Positions 7,799 through 16,584 of a DNA stretch of 64,000 nt are shown piece after piece; the stretch's first letter is position 1, and every line of letters begins with the position of its first letter. The notes beneath the pieces are model-generated. The model made no database searches and had not been told where the DNA came from. It saw nothing but the letters and a program-made list of their open reading frames with translations. The position numbers were made by a program, and so were the translations under genes. This stretch comes from Streptomyces sp. YIM 130001 (lineage in GTDB: Bacteria > Actinomycetota > Actinomycetes > Streptomycetales > Streptomycetaceae), in contig NZ_KZ984553.1 of NCBI RefSeq assembly GCF_003574445.1, positions 1-64,000 of the forward strand. The letters run 5' to 3'.

Positions 7799-8925
7799 GC
7801 GGACCAGGGGCTGTCGGCGTGCAGCGGCCCCTCCAGGAGCGCGGCCGCCTCCGCCGTCAGCTCGGCCTTCTGCGAGCGGGTCGGGGTACCGAACGCCTCG
7901 ATGGTCATGACGGCCGTGTCGCCGTCCTCCCGCAGCCGCCACACGCCGGCCAGGAACCCGTCGAGGAGGAACACGCTGTACGCGTAATTCCCTTGCCAGG
8001 TACGGCCCTTGTACTCGGCCGGCACGACTCGCGTGCGGTCCGCGTGGGACAGCAGAAGGTTGTCGAACTCGGGCAGGAAGCGGGCCGGGGCCGGGGTGTC
8101 CGGGTCGGGCCGCGGGGCGTCCGGCAGGTCGTACAGCAGCGTGCCGCTCTCGTCGTGGAAGGTACGCAGCCGGGGCGCGAGCCGCCCGAAGGCCTCACTC
8201 AGACGGGTGAGCCGTGCCCAGGTCTGCATGTCCTTGACGGAGGCGGGCCCGAACGCGGCGAGATAGCGCAGGATCACGTCTTCGGCACGGACCGGGTCCG
8301 ACTGCGCCGCGCCGTCGGCGCCACGGGATCCCTCGGCGCCGGACGCGGCTGGGGCGACCCACTCGTCGAGGGGCGTGAGCGCCACCTGCCCGCTGCGGCG
8401 CCACAGTCCTCGCGGGGTGGCCTGGACCAGAGGCAGCAGACAACGGGCCGCGACGCCGAGCGCCCGGGGGTCGGCGTCCGGCCAGGTGCCCGCCAACTCT
8501 TCGCGGAGCTGCCGCAGCGTACGCGGCTCCTTCGCCGCGAACTCCCGGCTGAGCTCGGCCAGTCGGTCCAGATCGACGCCGACGAGCCCCTTGCGGAACT
8601 GTCGCAGTTCGCTCTCGATCGCCGGCTGGGTGAACCCGCGCAGAGTGCGCGCGTCGTCGGCCAGGTGCAGGTGGATGGTGGAGCGCATGGTGACCATGCG
8701 CACCGCCCGCCGGGACTCGAGCGCGCCGGACAGATCCGCCGGGTCGAAGTCCGCCAGGCGGGCCGCGAGCGCGTAGTAGGGAGGTTTGACGTTCTGCGCC
8801 TGGAGGCCGACGAGGTGGCCCACGGCCTCCGCGGCGCCCATCGACGACCGGCCGAGGAGCAGCTGGCGGCTGAGGGTGGCCCGGTTCAGGGCGCGCGGGC
8901 CGAGTACCTGCGGAGTGTTCGTCAT
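7762..8925 (-). CDS. Winged helix DNA-binding domain-containing protein (HTH_42 family)
   Basis: A 387-residue protein of the winged-helix family that includes YcaQ/AlkX-type DNA glycosylases and many uncharacterised actinobacterial proteins. The N-terminal LNRATLSRQLLLGRS and LVGLQAQNVKPPYYAL are the characteristic opening of the family. Further on come TMRSTIHL and the C-terminal LPEFDNLLLSHADR with FLLDGFLAGVW. The ATG at 8925 was preferred over an upstream TTG. A TAGCGT box seven bases before it points to leaderless expression. It may act on damaged DNA, but I cannot show this from the sequence alone. Confidence 0.75.
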   Translation of the reverse strand: MTNTPQVLGPRALNRATLSRQLLLGRSSMGAAEAVGHLVGLQAQNVKPPYYALAARLADFDPADLSGALESRRAVRMVTMRSTIHLHLADDARTLRGFTQPAIESELRQFRKGLVGVDLDRLAELSREFAAKEPRTLRQLREELAGTWPDADPRALGVAARCLLPLVQATPRGLWRRSGQVALTPLDEWVAPAASGAEGSRGADGAAQSDPVRAEDVILRYLAAFGPASVKDMQTWARLTRLSEAFGRLAPRLRTFHDESGTLLYDLPDAPRPDPDTPAPARFLPEFDNLLLSHADRTRVVPAEYKGRTWQGNYAYSVFLLDGFLAGVWRLREDGDTAVMTIEAFGTPTRSQKAELTAEAAALLEGPLHADSPWSAYDIRFGPVVGT

Positions 8926-9001
8926 ACCCGGAACGCTAACGGGAGTTGAGGACAATCACGGTCCGCATGTCTGCTCGGGCCGTACGCAGGTGGGCCGTTG
9001 T

Positions 9002-9463
9002 TCACACCGCGGAGCGTGGCGCGTCGGGCCGCGGCGCCGGCGCAGTCCGCATCGGCCCGGACGCCAGGAGCAGCCCGGCGAACACGAGCGGCGCCACCAC
9101 CTGGTAGCCGGTCCACAACTCGCCCCCGGCGGTGCCGCCGAGCCAGGCGGTGAGCAGCCCGGCCGCGGCCGCCAGCGCCCAGCCACTGTCGTAGGCGATC
9201 ATCAGCCGGGTGAAGTGGCGCTGCGACCGGCTCCGCACGCAGGCGAGTTCGACGACGCCGCCGACCAGGAGCGCCGCGGCCGACGACCACATAAGCAGGC
9301 TGGAGACCCCGATCAGGTCACCGACCCACGAGGCGCAGGCCGCGAAGACCACCCCGAGCAGCACCTTCATCGCACCGTCGGCAGTGGCACCGACGCGCCG
9401 GAACGCGGGCGCCTCGGCCATGGCCCGGTCCGCACCCGCGCCCCGGGCCTGTCCTCGCGTCAT
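9002..9463 (-). CDS. Small hypothetical membrane protein (about four transmembrane segments)
   Basis: A 153-residue protein that I do not recognise. Hydrophobic stretches near residues 32-52, 57-77, 93-113 and 120-140 suggest four transmembrane helices, with charged loops and a short polar C-terminus. The ATG at 9463 has GGGAGGG about seven bases upstream, a better start than further upstream codons. It is divergent from a TetR regulator 107 bp away and is the most likely target of that regulator. A role as a small exporter or envelope protein would be speculation. Confidence 0.65.
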   Translation of the reverse strand: MTRGQARGAGADRAMAEAPAFRRVGATADGAMKVLLGVVFAACASWVGDLIGVSSLLMWSSAAALLVGGVVELACVRSRSQRHFTRLMIAYDSGWALAAAAGLLTAWLGGTAGGELWTGYQVVAPLVFAGLLLASGPMRTAPAPRPDAPRSAV

Positions 9464-9540
9464 GAGCAAGCCCTCCCGTGCGCTGCCCGCGCGGGTGCGT
9501 GCGAGCCGTCGCACGACGCGTGACTCAGCACCCGCAATTT

Positions 9541-9570
9541 CCGTAATCTCATTACTAGAATAACGGCATT
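9541..9570. promoter_or_regulatory. Leaderless promoter and operator of the TetR gene at 9571
   Basis: An AT-rich island carries TAGAAT (9556-9561), close to the -10 consensus, ending nine bases before the ATG. The transcript would start at or near the start codon. GTAAT-CTC-ATTAC (9543-9555) is a perfect 5-bp inverted repeat overlapping the promoter, and CCGTAAT/ATAACGG forms a wider imperfect palindrome (9541-9566). This is the expected layout for autorepression by a TetR protein. Confidence 0.5.
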
Positions 9571-10188
9571 ATGAGAATGACGAGAGCGGAAACCAAGGAG
9601 CGCAACCGCCGGGCACTGCTCGACGCCGCACTCGCGGTCGTCTCGCGGGACGGCCCGCGCGCCAGGCTCGAGGAGATCGCCGACCTGGCCGGCCTGTCGA
9701 CCGGCGCCGTCTATTCACTGTTCGACAGCAAGGGCGGTCTGGTGGCCGCTCTGGTATCGGACACGCTGCAGTCCCAGTACGCGGGGTTCGAAGCGGCCCT
9801 TCCCGCGGAAGGGGACCTGCTGGACGCGGTCGACGCCCTCGCGCGGCACAGCCGGCGCGAGTGGGACGCCCCCCAGGCGCGGGCCGGGTTCTCGCTGCAG
9901 ATCGCGCTGTTCGAGATGGCGCTGCACGATCGCGAGCTCGGGGCGCGGCTCGCCGAGTCCGTACGGGCACAGGAGAGCCGGCTCGTCGAACTGCTGACGG
10001 GCCGCAGCCACGACGGGAGCCCCGTCACGGCGGATCAGGCGCGGCGGCTCACCACCGCACTTCGGGCGCTGCTGACCGGACTCGGCCAAGGCACCGCTCT
10101 CGGCCTCGCCCCGGGAGCCGACGAACAGTACTTCGCGGACGCCGCCCGCGCGCTGACCCCGGCACTGGTCGCGGACGAGGCGGACTGA
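9571..10188 (+). CDS. TetR/AcrR family transcriptional regulator
   Basis: A 205-residue TetR-type repressor. The helix-turn-helix is at residues about 12-55, with RLEEIADLAGLSTGAVYSLF and SKGGLVAAL. The ligand domain is unassigned. It is divergent from a small membrane protein, with a palindrome in the shared promoter region, so autoregulation plus control of the membrane protein is likely. The ATG at 9571 lacks a ribosome site and sits ten bases from a good -10 box; a second ATG two codons later is an alternative. Confidence 0.87.
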   Translation: MRMTRAETKERNRRALLDAALAVVSRDGPRARLEEIADLAGLSTGAVYSLFDSKGGLVAALVSDTLQSQYAGFEAALPAEGDLLDAVDALARHSRREWDAPQARAGFSLQIALFEMALHDRELGARLAESVRAQESRLVELLTGRSHDGSPVTADQARRLTTALRALLTGLGQGTALGLAPGADEQYFADAARALTPALVADEAD

Positions 10189-10204
10189 GGCTCGGGCCCG
10201 CGGT

Positions 10205-11119
10205 CTACTCCGCCCGCTCTCCCGGCGGGACGATCGCGACCGGTCCGTGGGCATGGGCCACGACCGCGTTGGTGACCGAGCCCATCACCATCGTGTCGGC
10301 GCGCAGCCGTCGGCGATGCCGGCCGACCACCACCAGGTCCGCGTTGACCGACGCGTCCACCAGCTGCCCGGCCGGGTCGACGGCCCGCACCACCGGCTGC
10401 ACGGCGACATCGGGGTAGCGCGCGCGGAACGGCTCGAGGCGGGTGGCCTGCAGGTCGCCGAGCTCGGAGATCGCACTCGGCGCCTCGGGGTCGTTCGTGT
10501 CCACGACGGCGAGTTCGCCGACGACCGCGAGAGCGGTGAGCGGGACCAGGAAGGTGGAGACCGTCTGCAGCCGGGCGCCGCGCCGCTGCGCCTCGGCAAA
10601 GGCGAACTCGACGACGTCGTCGTCCGTCTCGTCGGGCTCCACACCGAGGACGACCAGCCCGTGCCCACCGGGTGGTACCGGCTCGGCGGCCCGGTCGTCG
10701 CCCGGCACGATCACCACCGGGCAGGGCGCGTGCGCCGCGCTCTTGCGTCCGACCGAGCCGAGCAACAGGCTGCGGAAGCCGCCGAGCCCGCGGGAGCCGA
10801 GTACGAGCAGGGTGGCGTTCTGTGCGACCTCGGCGAGCGTCCCGGCCACCGGGCCGTTGACCGCCGTATAGCTCAGTGGCGGGAGTCCCGTACGTCCGTC
10901 GATGTGCTCACTGATCCGCCGCCGCACCAGATCGCGGTCGAACGCCGGGGACACGGATGCGGGATGGACGGTGGCGGGGGCGGCGGTGTCCCCGGAACCC
11001 ACGTGCACGGCGAGCACCTCGGTCCCGCGGAACTGCGCTGCCGCCAGGGCCCAGTCGAGGGCCTTCAGGCTGTGGTCGGAGCCGTCAACTGCTGCGATTA
11101 CCAGGTCGTCGCTGCTCAT
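10205..11119 (-). CDS. Universal stress protein, tandem UspA domains
   Basis: A 304-residue protein with two Usp domains, about residues 1-145 and 155-304. Domain 1 begins IAAVDGSDHSLKALDW and has the ATP-binding signature VLGSRGLGGFRSLLLGSVG. Domain 2 ends with a weaker version, VVGRHRRRLRADTMVMGSVT. Proteins of this type help actinomycetes under stress and dormancy. The ATG at 11119 fits the family, but a GTG six codons upstream has a better Shine-Dalgarno (GGGAGG at eight bases). The upstream permease gene is separated by two strong hairpins, so this gene probably has its own promoter. Confidence 0.85.
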   Translation of the reverse strand: MSSDDLVIAAVDGSDHSLKALDWALAAAQFRGTEVLAVHVGSGDTAAPATVHPASVSPAFDRDLVRRRISEHIDGRTGLPPLSYTAVNGPVAGTLAEVAQNATLLVLGSRGLGGFRSLLLGSVGRKSAAHAPCPVVIVPGDDRAAEPVPPGGHGLVVLGVEPDETDDDVVEFAFAEAQRRGARLQTVSTFLVPLTALAVVGELAVVDTNDPEAPSAISELGDLQATRLEPFRARYPDVAVQPVVRAVDPAGQLVDASVNADLVVVGRHRRRLRADTMVMGSVTNAVVAHAHGPVAIVPPGERAE

Positions 11120-11352
11120 ACGTCCAGGGTGCGCCACGAGTACCGCCTCCCGCAGCCAGGAATGTCCCGTACCGCCCGGTGCGGCGACCCTCCGCACCGG
11201 GCCGGACCGGGAGCGAACGCCGAGGCTGCGGACGTACAGTGCCGCGCCGTCCGGCCGGCTCGCCGCGTACCCACGACGGGGCCATCCGGGGGCCGGCACC
11301 TCGCCACGGGACAGACCGAAGGGCCCGGCCGAGGCCGAGCCCTTCACAGCAC

Positions 11353-11429
11353 GCGTCGGCTGCCGCCGCCTCCCCCGAGGCCGCGGCAGCCGACGCGGTC
11401 GCGGGCACTTCCCGTCCCGAAGTGCCCGC
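11353..11429 (-). terminator. Two strong tandem hairpins downstream of the purine permease
   Basis: The first has a perfect 14-bp stem (11353-11366 with 11383-11396). The second has a perfect 11-bp stem (11401-11411 with 11419-11429) and a 7-base loop. They begin 18 bp after the permease stop codon on the minus strand and should end its transcript before the universal stress protein gene. Confidence 0.8.
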
Positions 11430-11446
11430 GAGTCCGGAGCGACGTG

Positions 11447-12925
11447 CTAGTTCACGCCCAGCCAGCCCTCGATGGCGTGCAGGGAGAAGAAGGCCACGAA
11501 GATCAGGGCCAGCACCCACATCAGCCAGCCGATGTCCCGGATCCGGCCGGTCACGACCTTGATCAGGACGTGGGCGATGACACCGGCCGCGATACCGACG
11601 GTGATCGAGTACGTGAACGGCATCAGCACGGTCGTCAGGAACACCGGGATCGAGGTCGCCGGGTCGTTCCAGTCGATGTGCTTGGCGTTGGTGAGCATCA
11701 TCGCGCCGATGACCACCAGGGCGGCGGAGGCGACCTGGGTGGGGATCACCTGCGCGAGCGGGGTGAAGAAGAGGCAGAGCGTGAAGGCGAGCCCGGTGAT
11801 GACGGAGGCGAATCCGGTGCGCGCACCGTCGCCGACGCCGGCGGTCGACTCGACGAACACGGTCTGGCCGGAGGCGCCGGCGAAGCCGCCGATCGCACCG
11901 CCGGCACCGTCGACGGCGAGGGCCTTGTTGAGCCCCGGCATCTTGCCGTTCTTGTCGGCGAGGTTGGCCTGCTGGCCGATGCCGATGATGGTGCCCATCG
12001 CGTCGAAGAAACCCGCGAGGACCAGGGTGAAGACGATGACACCGACGGTGATGGTGCTGATGTCTCCGAACCCGCTGAAGGAGACGGAGCCGAGTAGCCC
12101 GAAGTCGGGACTGGAGACGATCGAGCCGTCCAGGACGGGCGCGTTGAGACCCCAGGCATCCTTGCCGAGGCCCGCGATCTGGTGGACGAGGGCGGCGAAG
12201 ACGGTGCCTCCGACGATGCCGATGAGCAGCGCGCCGGGGACCTTGCGCACCTGCAGCGCGAAGATCAGCAGCAGTGTGACGGCGAAGCAGACGACGGGCC
12301 AGCCGATGAGCTTGTCGTCGATGCCCAGCTGGATGGGCTTGCTGCCCATGTCCCCGTGCTTGCTGGGCATCGAGGTGACGAAACCGGCCTGCACGAAGCC
12401 GATGAGCGCGACGAACATGCCGATGCCCATGGTGATGGCGTGCTTGAGGGCCAGCGGGATGGCGTTCATGATCATTTCCCGCAGCCCGGTGACCACGAGC
12501 AGGATGATGATGAGGCCGTAGATGACACACATGGCCATCGCGTTGCCCCAGGTCATCTCCGGTGCGACCTGGAAGGCGAGTACCGCGGAGACGCTGAGGC
12601 CCGCGGCGAGGGCGAGCGGCACATTGCCGATCAGGCCCATGACGATGGTGGTGGCAGCGGCGGCGAACGCCGTCGCCGTCGTGAGCTGATCGCCGTCGAG
12701 CTTGGCTCCGGTGGCGTCGGGCACCGAGAGGATGACCGGGTTCAGAAGGATGATGTACGCCATCGCCATGAAGGTGGTGACGCCGCCACGCACCTCCCGG
12801 CCGACGGTCGACCCGCGCTGCGTTATGTGGAAGTACCGGTCGAGCCAGGACCTGCCGGCCGGGACGCGAGATCCGTCACCCGCGTCGTCGGCGACTGCCC
12901 TGGGCTCCATGGACTGCTGGGTCAT
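11447..12925 (-). CDS. NCS2 family nucleobase permease (guanine/hypoxanthine-type)
   Basis: A 492-residue polytopic membrane transporter with about 12-14 hydrophobic segments. The N-terminus after a polar 25-residue tail reads REVRGGVTTFMAMAYIILLNP, the hallmark of the AzgA/PbuG/GhxP branch of the NCS2 family. A later conserved segment is DAMGTIIGIGQQANL. The likely substrates are hypoxanthine, guanine or adenine taken up with protons. The ATG at 12925 is preceded by GGGAGAGG and is preferred over an upstream in-frame ATG. It is divergent, across 686 bp, from a PucR-type regulator, which fits control by purine or nitrogen status. Confidence 0.88.
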   Translation of the reverse strand: MTQQSMEPRAVADDAGDGSRVPAGRSWLDRYFHITQRGSTVGREVRGGVTTFMAMAYIILLNPVILSVPDATGAKLDGDQLTTATAFAAAATTIVMGLIGNVPLALAAGLSVSAVLAFQVAPEMTWGNAMAMCVIYGLIIILLVVTGLREMIMNAIPLALKHAITMGIGMFVALIGFVQAGFVTSMPSKHGDMGSKPIQLGIDDKLIGWPVVCFAVTLLLIFALQVRKVPGALLIGIVGGTVFAALVHQIAGLGKDAWGLNAPVLDGSIVSSPDFGLLGSVSFSGFGDISTITVGVIVFTLVLAGFFDAMGTIIGIGQQANLADKNGKMPGLNKALAVDGAGGAIGGFAGASGQTVFVESTAGVGDGARTGFASVITGLAFTLCLFFTPLAQVIPTQVASAALVVIGAMMLTNAKHIDWNDPATSIPVFLTTVLMPFTYSITVGIAAGVIAHVLIKVVTGRIRDIGWLMWVLALIFVAFFSLHAIEGWLGVN

Positions 12926-13611
12926 GGTGCCTCTCCCAAGGTTCATAGGGGCACCCGCGCCAGGGCTCCGGGAGTCGTCCGGCGCGGGTTTTGGGATGTT
13001 GCATGGCTGCACGACCCGGGGGACGGCCCGAGACGAACGGAAGGGGTACTGCGGGGTGCCGCGACCGCGAGCGGCGGCCGGGCATCCGGCGGAGCCGGAG
13101 CTCCGGACGGAAGAGCCGGTGAAGTGTGACGTTCCCGGGGCTCCCGTCCGGAGAGCTGTAGGGACTCGCGTCCCGGACGTAGGTCAGGTTCCGGTGGAGT
13201 GCCCGGCCTGCACGGCCGGCGCCTGGTTCCGCCTCGCGGAGCGAAGGAAGTCCATGGACGGCTCTCTATCTCTGTGTCGTTCGTACGAGGTACTGCGGGG
13301 GCCGGGTGGCCGGTGAGCCTCGGCCCTGGCGAGCATCGGGACGGCGCCCGGTTCTCCGCGCCCGGCCTCGATCTCGTTCATTCGGTGTTCATATGGAGTG
13401 GGCCCAGTACACCCGCCCGGCAGCGCCAGAGTCAGTCACCGAAACCATGAAGGAGTTGGCTGGCAGCAGCGGTGGTCTTGTAGATTCGTATGAACGGCGG
13501 GCTCCGTAACCCGTCGCGCCTCGGCTGCAACCACCACATCGGCCCCACAACGGTCCGCGCGGTGACCAGCAGGGTGAGTTACGTACACGACAAAGGATCG
13601 GCGGCGACACC
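12926..13611. promoter_or_regulatory. 686-bp divergent regulatory region between the purine permease and pucR
   Basis: No convincing gene is present. It contains a perfect 12-bp palindrome, CCGGAGCTCCGG (13095-13106), a 6-bp hairpin (13203-13219), and a promoter candidate for the regulator gene (TTGGCT at 13456, 19-bp spacer, TAGATT at 13481). The last implies a leader of about 120 bases on the regulator transcript. The region is unusually long for this window. Confidence 0.45.
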
Positions 13612-15279
13612 ATGCGGCTGCGCGCACTGCTCGACACGGACGCGCTGGGGCTGCGGCTGCTCGGCGGGACCGACGAACTGGACCGGGCGGTCCGCGGTGT
13701 GATGACCACCGATCTCAAGGACCCGAGCCGCTATCTGTCCGGCGGTGAACTGGTGCTCACCGGCCTCGCCTGGCGGCACGACCCCGCGGACACCGAGCCG
13801 TTCGTGCGCATCCTGGCCACCGCGGGTGTCGCTGCGCTCGCGGCCGGTGAGGCGGAGCTCGCCTCGGTGCCGGACGATCTGGTCGAGGCCTGCGCCAAGC
13901 ACCGGCTGCCGCTCTTCGCGGTGAACGAGCAGGTGGCGTTCGCCAAGATCACCGAACATGTGGTCCGGCAGGTCTCGGGCGAGCGGGCGGGGGATCTCGC
14001 GGCGGTCGTGGACCGGCACCGGCGGCTGATGACCTCCGGCCCGACCGGCGGCGGCCCCGATGTGGTCCTCGATCTGCTCGGCTCCGACCTCGACCTGCGG
14101 GCCTGGGTCCTGTCCCCGACCGGACGCCCCGTCGCGGGCCGGGCAGGCGAGTTGACCGCGCCCGTCGCCGCGGCGCTCGCGGCCGAGCATCTCGCCGCGG
14201 CGCGCACCGACCGGCGCGCTCCGCACCGCGTCGCGGTCGGTGGTACGACGTACTCGCTGTTCCCGGTCCGCAGCAGCGGACGCGGCGCGGGGCAGGCGCC
14301 CCGCGACATACGGGAGAGCGTCCTGTCCGACTGGGTACTGGCGGTCGACGCGGATGCCGGCGACTGGCCGGAGGAGCGCCTCGACCTGCTGCGCGGCGTC
14401 ACCCAGCTCATCGCCGTCGAACGCGACCGCCGCGACGCGGCCCGCACGGTGCGTCGCAGGCTCGCCCAGGAAGTACTCGAACTCGTCCAGGCCGGTGCGG
14501 CGCCCGCCGAGATCGCGGCCCGGCTCAGGGTCGCCGCCCCCGTACTCCTGCCGGGTCTCGGATCGGCACCACACTGGCAGGTCGTGGTGGCCCGGGTCGA
14601 GTGGGAGGGCGGGGACGTGGACGCCGGTCCCGTCACCCAGTCGCTGCTCGAGGAGATCCTGGTGGACCCGAGCGCCTCGGGCGCCGAACCGTCGGACCGT
14701 ATCGCCGTCGCGCACGCGGGCGGCGAGGCGATCGCCCTGGTCCCCCTGCCCTCGGTACCCGCGGACGACGACGAGGGCGAGCAGGGTCTGCACGCCGACT
14801 CGCTCCTGGAGACGGTGCGCGATCCGCTCTCCGCCGGGCTCTCCGACGACGGTCGGCTCACCCTCGGCGTCAGCGCCGCCGTGCACTCCGCGGAGGGGCT
14901 GCGCGGCGCACTGGAGGAGGCCCGGCACGCCCGCCGAGTGGCGGCGGCCCGGCCGGGCCGGGTGTGCGCGGCGGGACATCAGGAGCTGGCGTCGCACGTC
15001 CTGCTGCTGCCGTTCGTCCCGGACGACGTACGCCGTGCGTTCACCGCGCGACTCCTCGACCCGCTGCGGGACTACGACCTGCGCCACCGCGCCGAGTTGA
15101 TCCCGACCCTCGAGGCGTTCCTGGACTGCGACGGCTCCTGGACGCGCTGCGCCGCCCGCCTCCACCTGCACGTCAACACCCTGCGCTACCGCGTCGGCCG
15201 CATCGAACAGCTCACCGGCCGCGACCTCTCCCGCCTCGAGGACAAGCTCGACTTCTTCCTGGCCCTGCGCATGAGCTGA
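13612..15279 (+). CDS. pucR: PucR family transcriptional regulator
   Basis: A 555-residue regulator of the PucR family, which controls purine and amino-acid catabolism. Residues about 10-125 match the PucR sensor domain (GVMTTDLKDPSRYLSGGELVLTG). A GGDEF-like central domain follows. The C-terminus is the PucR helix-turn-helix, with LEAFLDCDGSWTRCAARLHL and HVNTLRYRVGRIEQLTGRDL. The divergent partner is a purine-type permease, so it likely regulates that gene. The start ATG has an AAAGGA about 15 bases upstream, somewhat far. The gene symbol is used in the family sense. Confidence 0.87.
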   Translation: MRLRALLDTDALGLRLLGGTDELDRAVRGVMTTDLKDPSRYLSGGELVLTGLAWRHDPADTEPFVRILATAGVAALAAGEAELASVPDDLVEACAKHRLPLFAVNEQVAFAKITEHVVRQVSGERAGDLAAVVDRHRRLMTSGPTGGGPDVVLDLLGSDLDLRAWVLSPTGRPVAGRAGELTAPVAAALAAEHLAAARTDRRAPHRVAVGGTTYSLFPVRSSGRGAGQAPRDIRESVLSDWVLAVDADAGDWPEERLDLLRGVTQLIAVERDRRDAARTVRRRLAQEVLELVQAGAAPAEIAARLRVAAPVLLPGLGSAPHWQVVVARVEWEGGDVDAGPVTQSLLEEILVDPSASGAEPSDRIAVAHAGGEAIALVPLPSVPADDDEGEQGLHADSLLETVRDPLSAGLSDDGRLTLGVSAAVHSAEGLRGALEEARHARRVAAARPGRVCAAGHQELASHVLLLPFVPDDVRRAFTARLLDPLRDYDLRHRAELIPTLEAFLDCDGSWTRCAARLHLHVNTLRYRVGRIEQLTGRDLSRLEDKLDFFLALRMS

Positions 15280-15857
15280 CTGACCACCGCTGCGAGTGCG
15301 GCCTCGGGGAACGTCGGTACGGCGGTTGGCGCGGAGCCGTCGATCTCGGTCGCTGAGCACAGTGGGGCGGTCCGTCGGCAGGTTCCGGCCTGATGACCCG
15401 GTGGATGTGCCGTGGACGGTGCTCGGGCACGTCGCCCCGCACAGCAACTCGGCATCGAGGCTGCCTCTGCGTGAGCCGGCACACCGCACGAAGCAACTCG
15501 GCATCGAGGCTGCCTCTGCGCGAACCGGCACACCGCACGCAAGCCGACGGCGTACGAGCGACGGCGATCAGGTCCAACAAGTCGCCCAGGGCGTCATCTG
15601 GGCGTCCGGAACCGCGCGTTGGGCGAGGAACCGCAGCGGGAACGGCGCCGCGGTCCCGGCTGTGATCCTCTCCGGGAGTGCCGGGCAGCCCGGCCGGTGT
15701 CCGGGAGGCTCTCGGCCCGGTGGGCGGCTTCCCGCACGTCGGCGCCGCGCGGGCGTGGGCGGGGATGAACGCGACGGTGCCGGGCGGCAGATGGCCCTCG
15801 ACGGTGCCGTCCACGGCCAGTGGGACGCGGGCGCGGCCGCGCAGTGAAGACGCGGGC
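15280..15857. other. Gene-poor decayed stretch
   Basis: No reading frame on either strand here resembles a known protein, and the candidate frames have low-complexity, arginine-rich translations typical of shadows. The stretch holds a 49-bp tandem duplication and leads directly into the remnant of a monooxygenase gene. It looks like the scar of deletion and rearrangement downstream of pucR. Confidence 0.5.
15443..15540. repeat. 49-bp tandem duplication, two copies
   Basis: Two adjacent 49-bp copies (15443-15491 and 15492-15540) differ at three positions. They lie in a gene-poor stretch. Each contains the dodecamer CACACCG-type end and a CGAGGCTGCC core. The small divergence suggests a duplication that has begun to decay. 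Confidence 0.85.
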
Positions 15858-16199
15858 GCGCGGCGCAACGATCTGTACGACCTCGCCGCACCACTGCCGA
15901 GCTATGTCAGCGGTCGCGTCGCACTGATCGGCGACGCCGCGCACGCGATGACACCCGATCTCGGCCGGGGCGCCTGTGAAGCGCTGGTCGACGGGGTAAC
16001 CGTGGCCCGCGAACTCACCGGCCGCGCACGGGTCGAGGACGCCCTGGCCGCCTACGACGCCTCCCGCCGCCGGCCCACCCGGCGCCTGGCCCGCGCTGCC
16101 CGGATCATGAACCGGGCAGTACACACCCCGCGCCATATCGCTCCGGTCCGGAACTCGGCGATGCGGCTGTTCTTGGCTGTGGGCAGACCACCGGCCTGA
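15858..16199 (+). pseudogene. C-terminal remnant of an FAD-dependent monooxygenase
   Basis: About 113 residues match the end of a flavin-dependent aromatic-type monooxygenase of the FAD-binding_3 group. It contains LPSYVSGRVALIGDAAHAM and LGRGACEALVDG, which form the FAD ribityl-binding GD motif and following helix, then the typical AYDASRRRPTRRLARAAR tail. The N-terminal two thirds, including the GxGxxG dinucleotide motif, are absent upstream. The frame upstream of about 15858 does not continue the family. The remnant has no plausible start of its own, so it is most likely a deletion pseudogene. Confidence 0.75.
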
Positions 16200-16584
16200 C
16201 CGCGCCGGGAAGCCGAGTGCCCAGCGGCACCCGCAGACCGGCTGCGGACGGCCGCCGCGATCAAGGCACCGACGCGACCCGACGCCTTGATCAACCGCTT
16301 GACGTCAACGACCGCTTGCCGTCAACAACCGCTTGCCGTCAACCGCTGTACCGAAGCCCCCAGGGCAGAAGTCCTGAGCGGCCCCTGGGCCCGACCGCCA
16401 TCGCCGAGTCGGCCCGGCACATGAAGCCCTTCCGGCGATCGAGAACGGCGCTTACAGCACACCCCTGCCGCCGGTCAACCCCCGTACTCGTTTGTGAATT
16501 CCTTCACCCACCCCCTTGGCGGGTCGCCGGAATTCATGCTGAGATGCGGGCCACAGCTCAATGACGCGCTCCGGGGAGGGGAAT
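16200..16584. other. Intergenic stretch with short repeats
   Basis: No gene is supported. It holds a 7-bp inverted repeat TCAAGGC/GCCTTGA (16261-16290), a four-copy degenerate repeat (16291-16353), and the promoter region of the TPR gene. The first-listed hairpin could end transcripts entering from the pseudogene. Confidence 0.5.
16291..16353 (+). repeat. Degenerate 14-17-bp tandem repeat, four copies
   Basis: Units at 16291-16304, 16305-16321, 16322-16338 and 16339-16353 share TCAAC plus ACCGCTTG. The two central units are 17 bp and differ at one base. The arrangement resembles a small iteron or multi-site operator, but no partner protein can be named from the sequence. Confidence 0.7.

Noticed and set aside
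13490..13702. A 70-codon frame just before and overlapping pucR
   Set aside because: It overlaps the start of pucR in another frame, lacks a ribosome site, and starts within the likely promoter of pucR.
15212..15868. A 218-codon minus-strand frame across the decayed stretch
   Set aside because: A few residues look protein-like, but there is no consistent family match, it overlaps the pucR end, and it runs through the 49-bp duplication.
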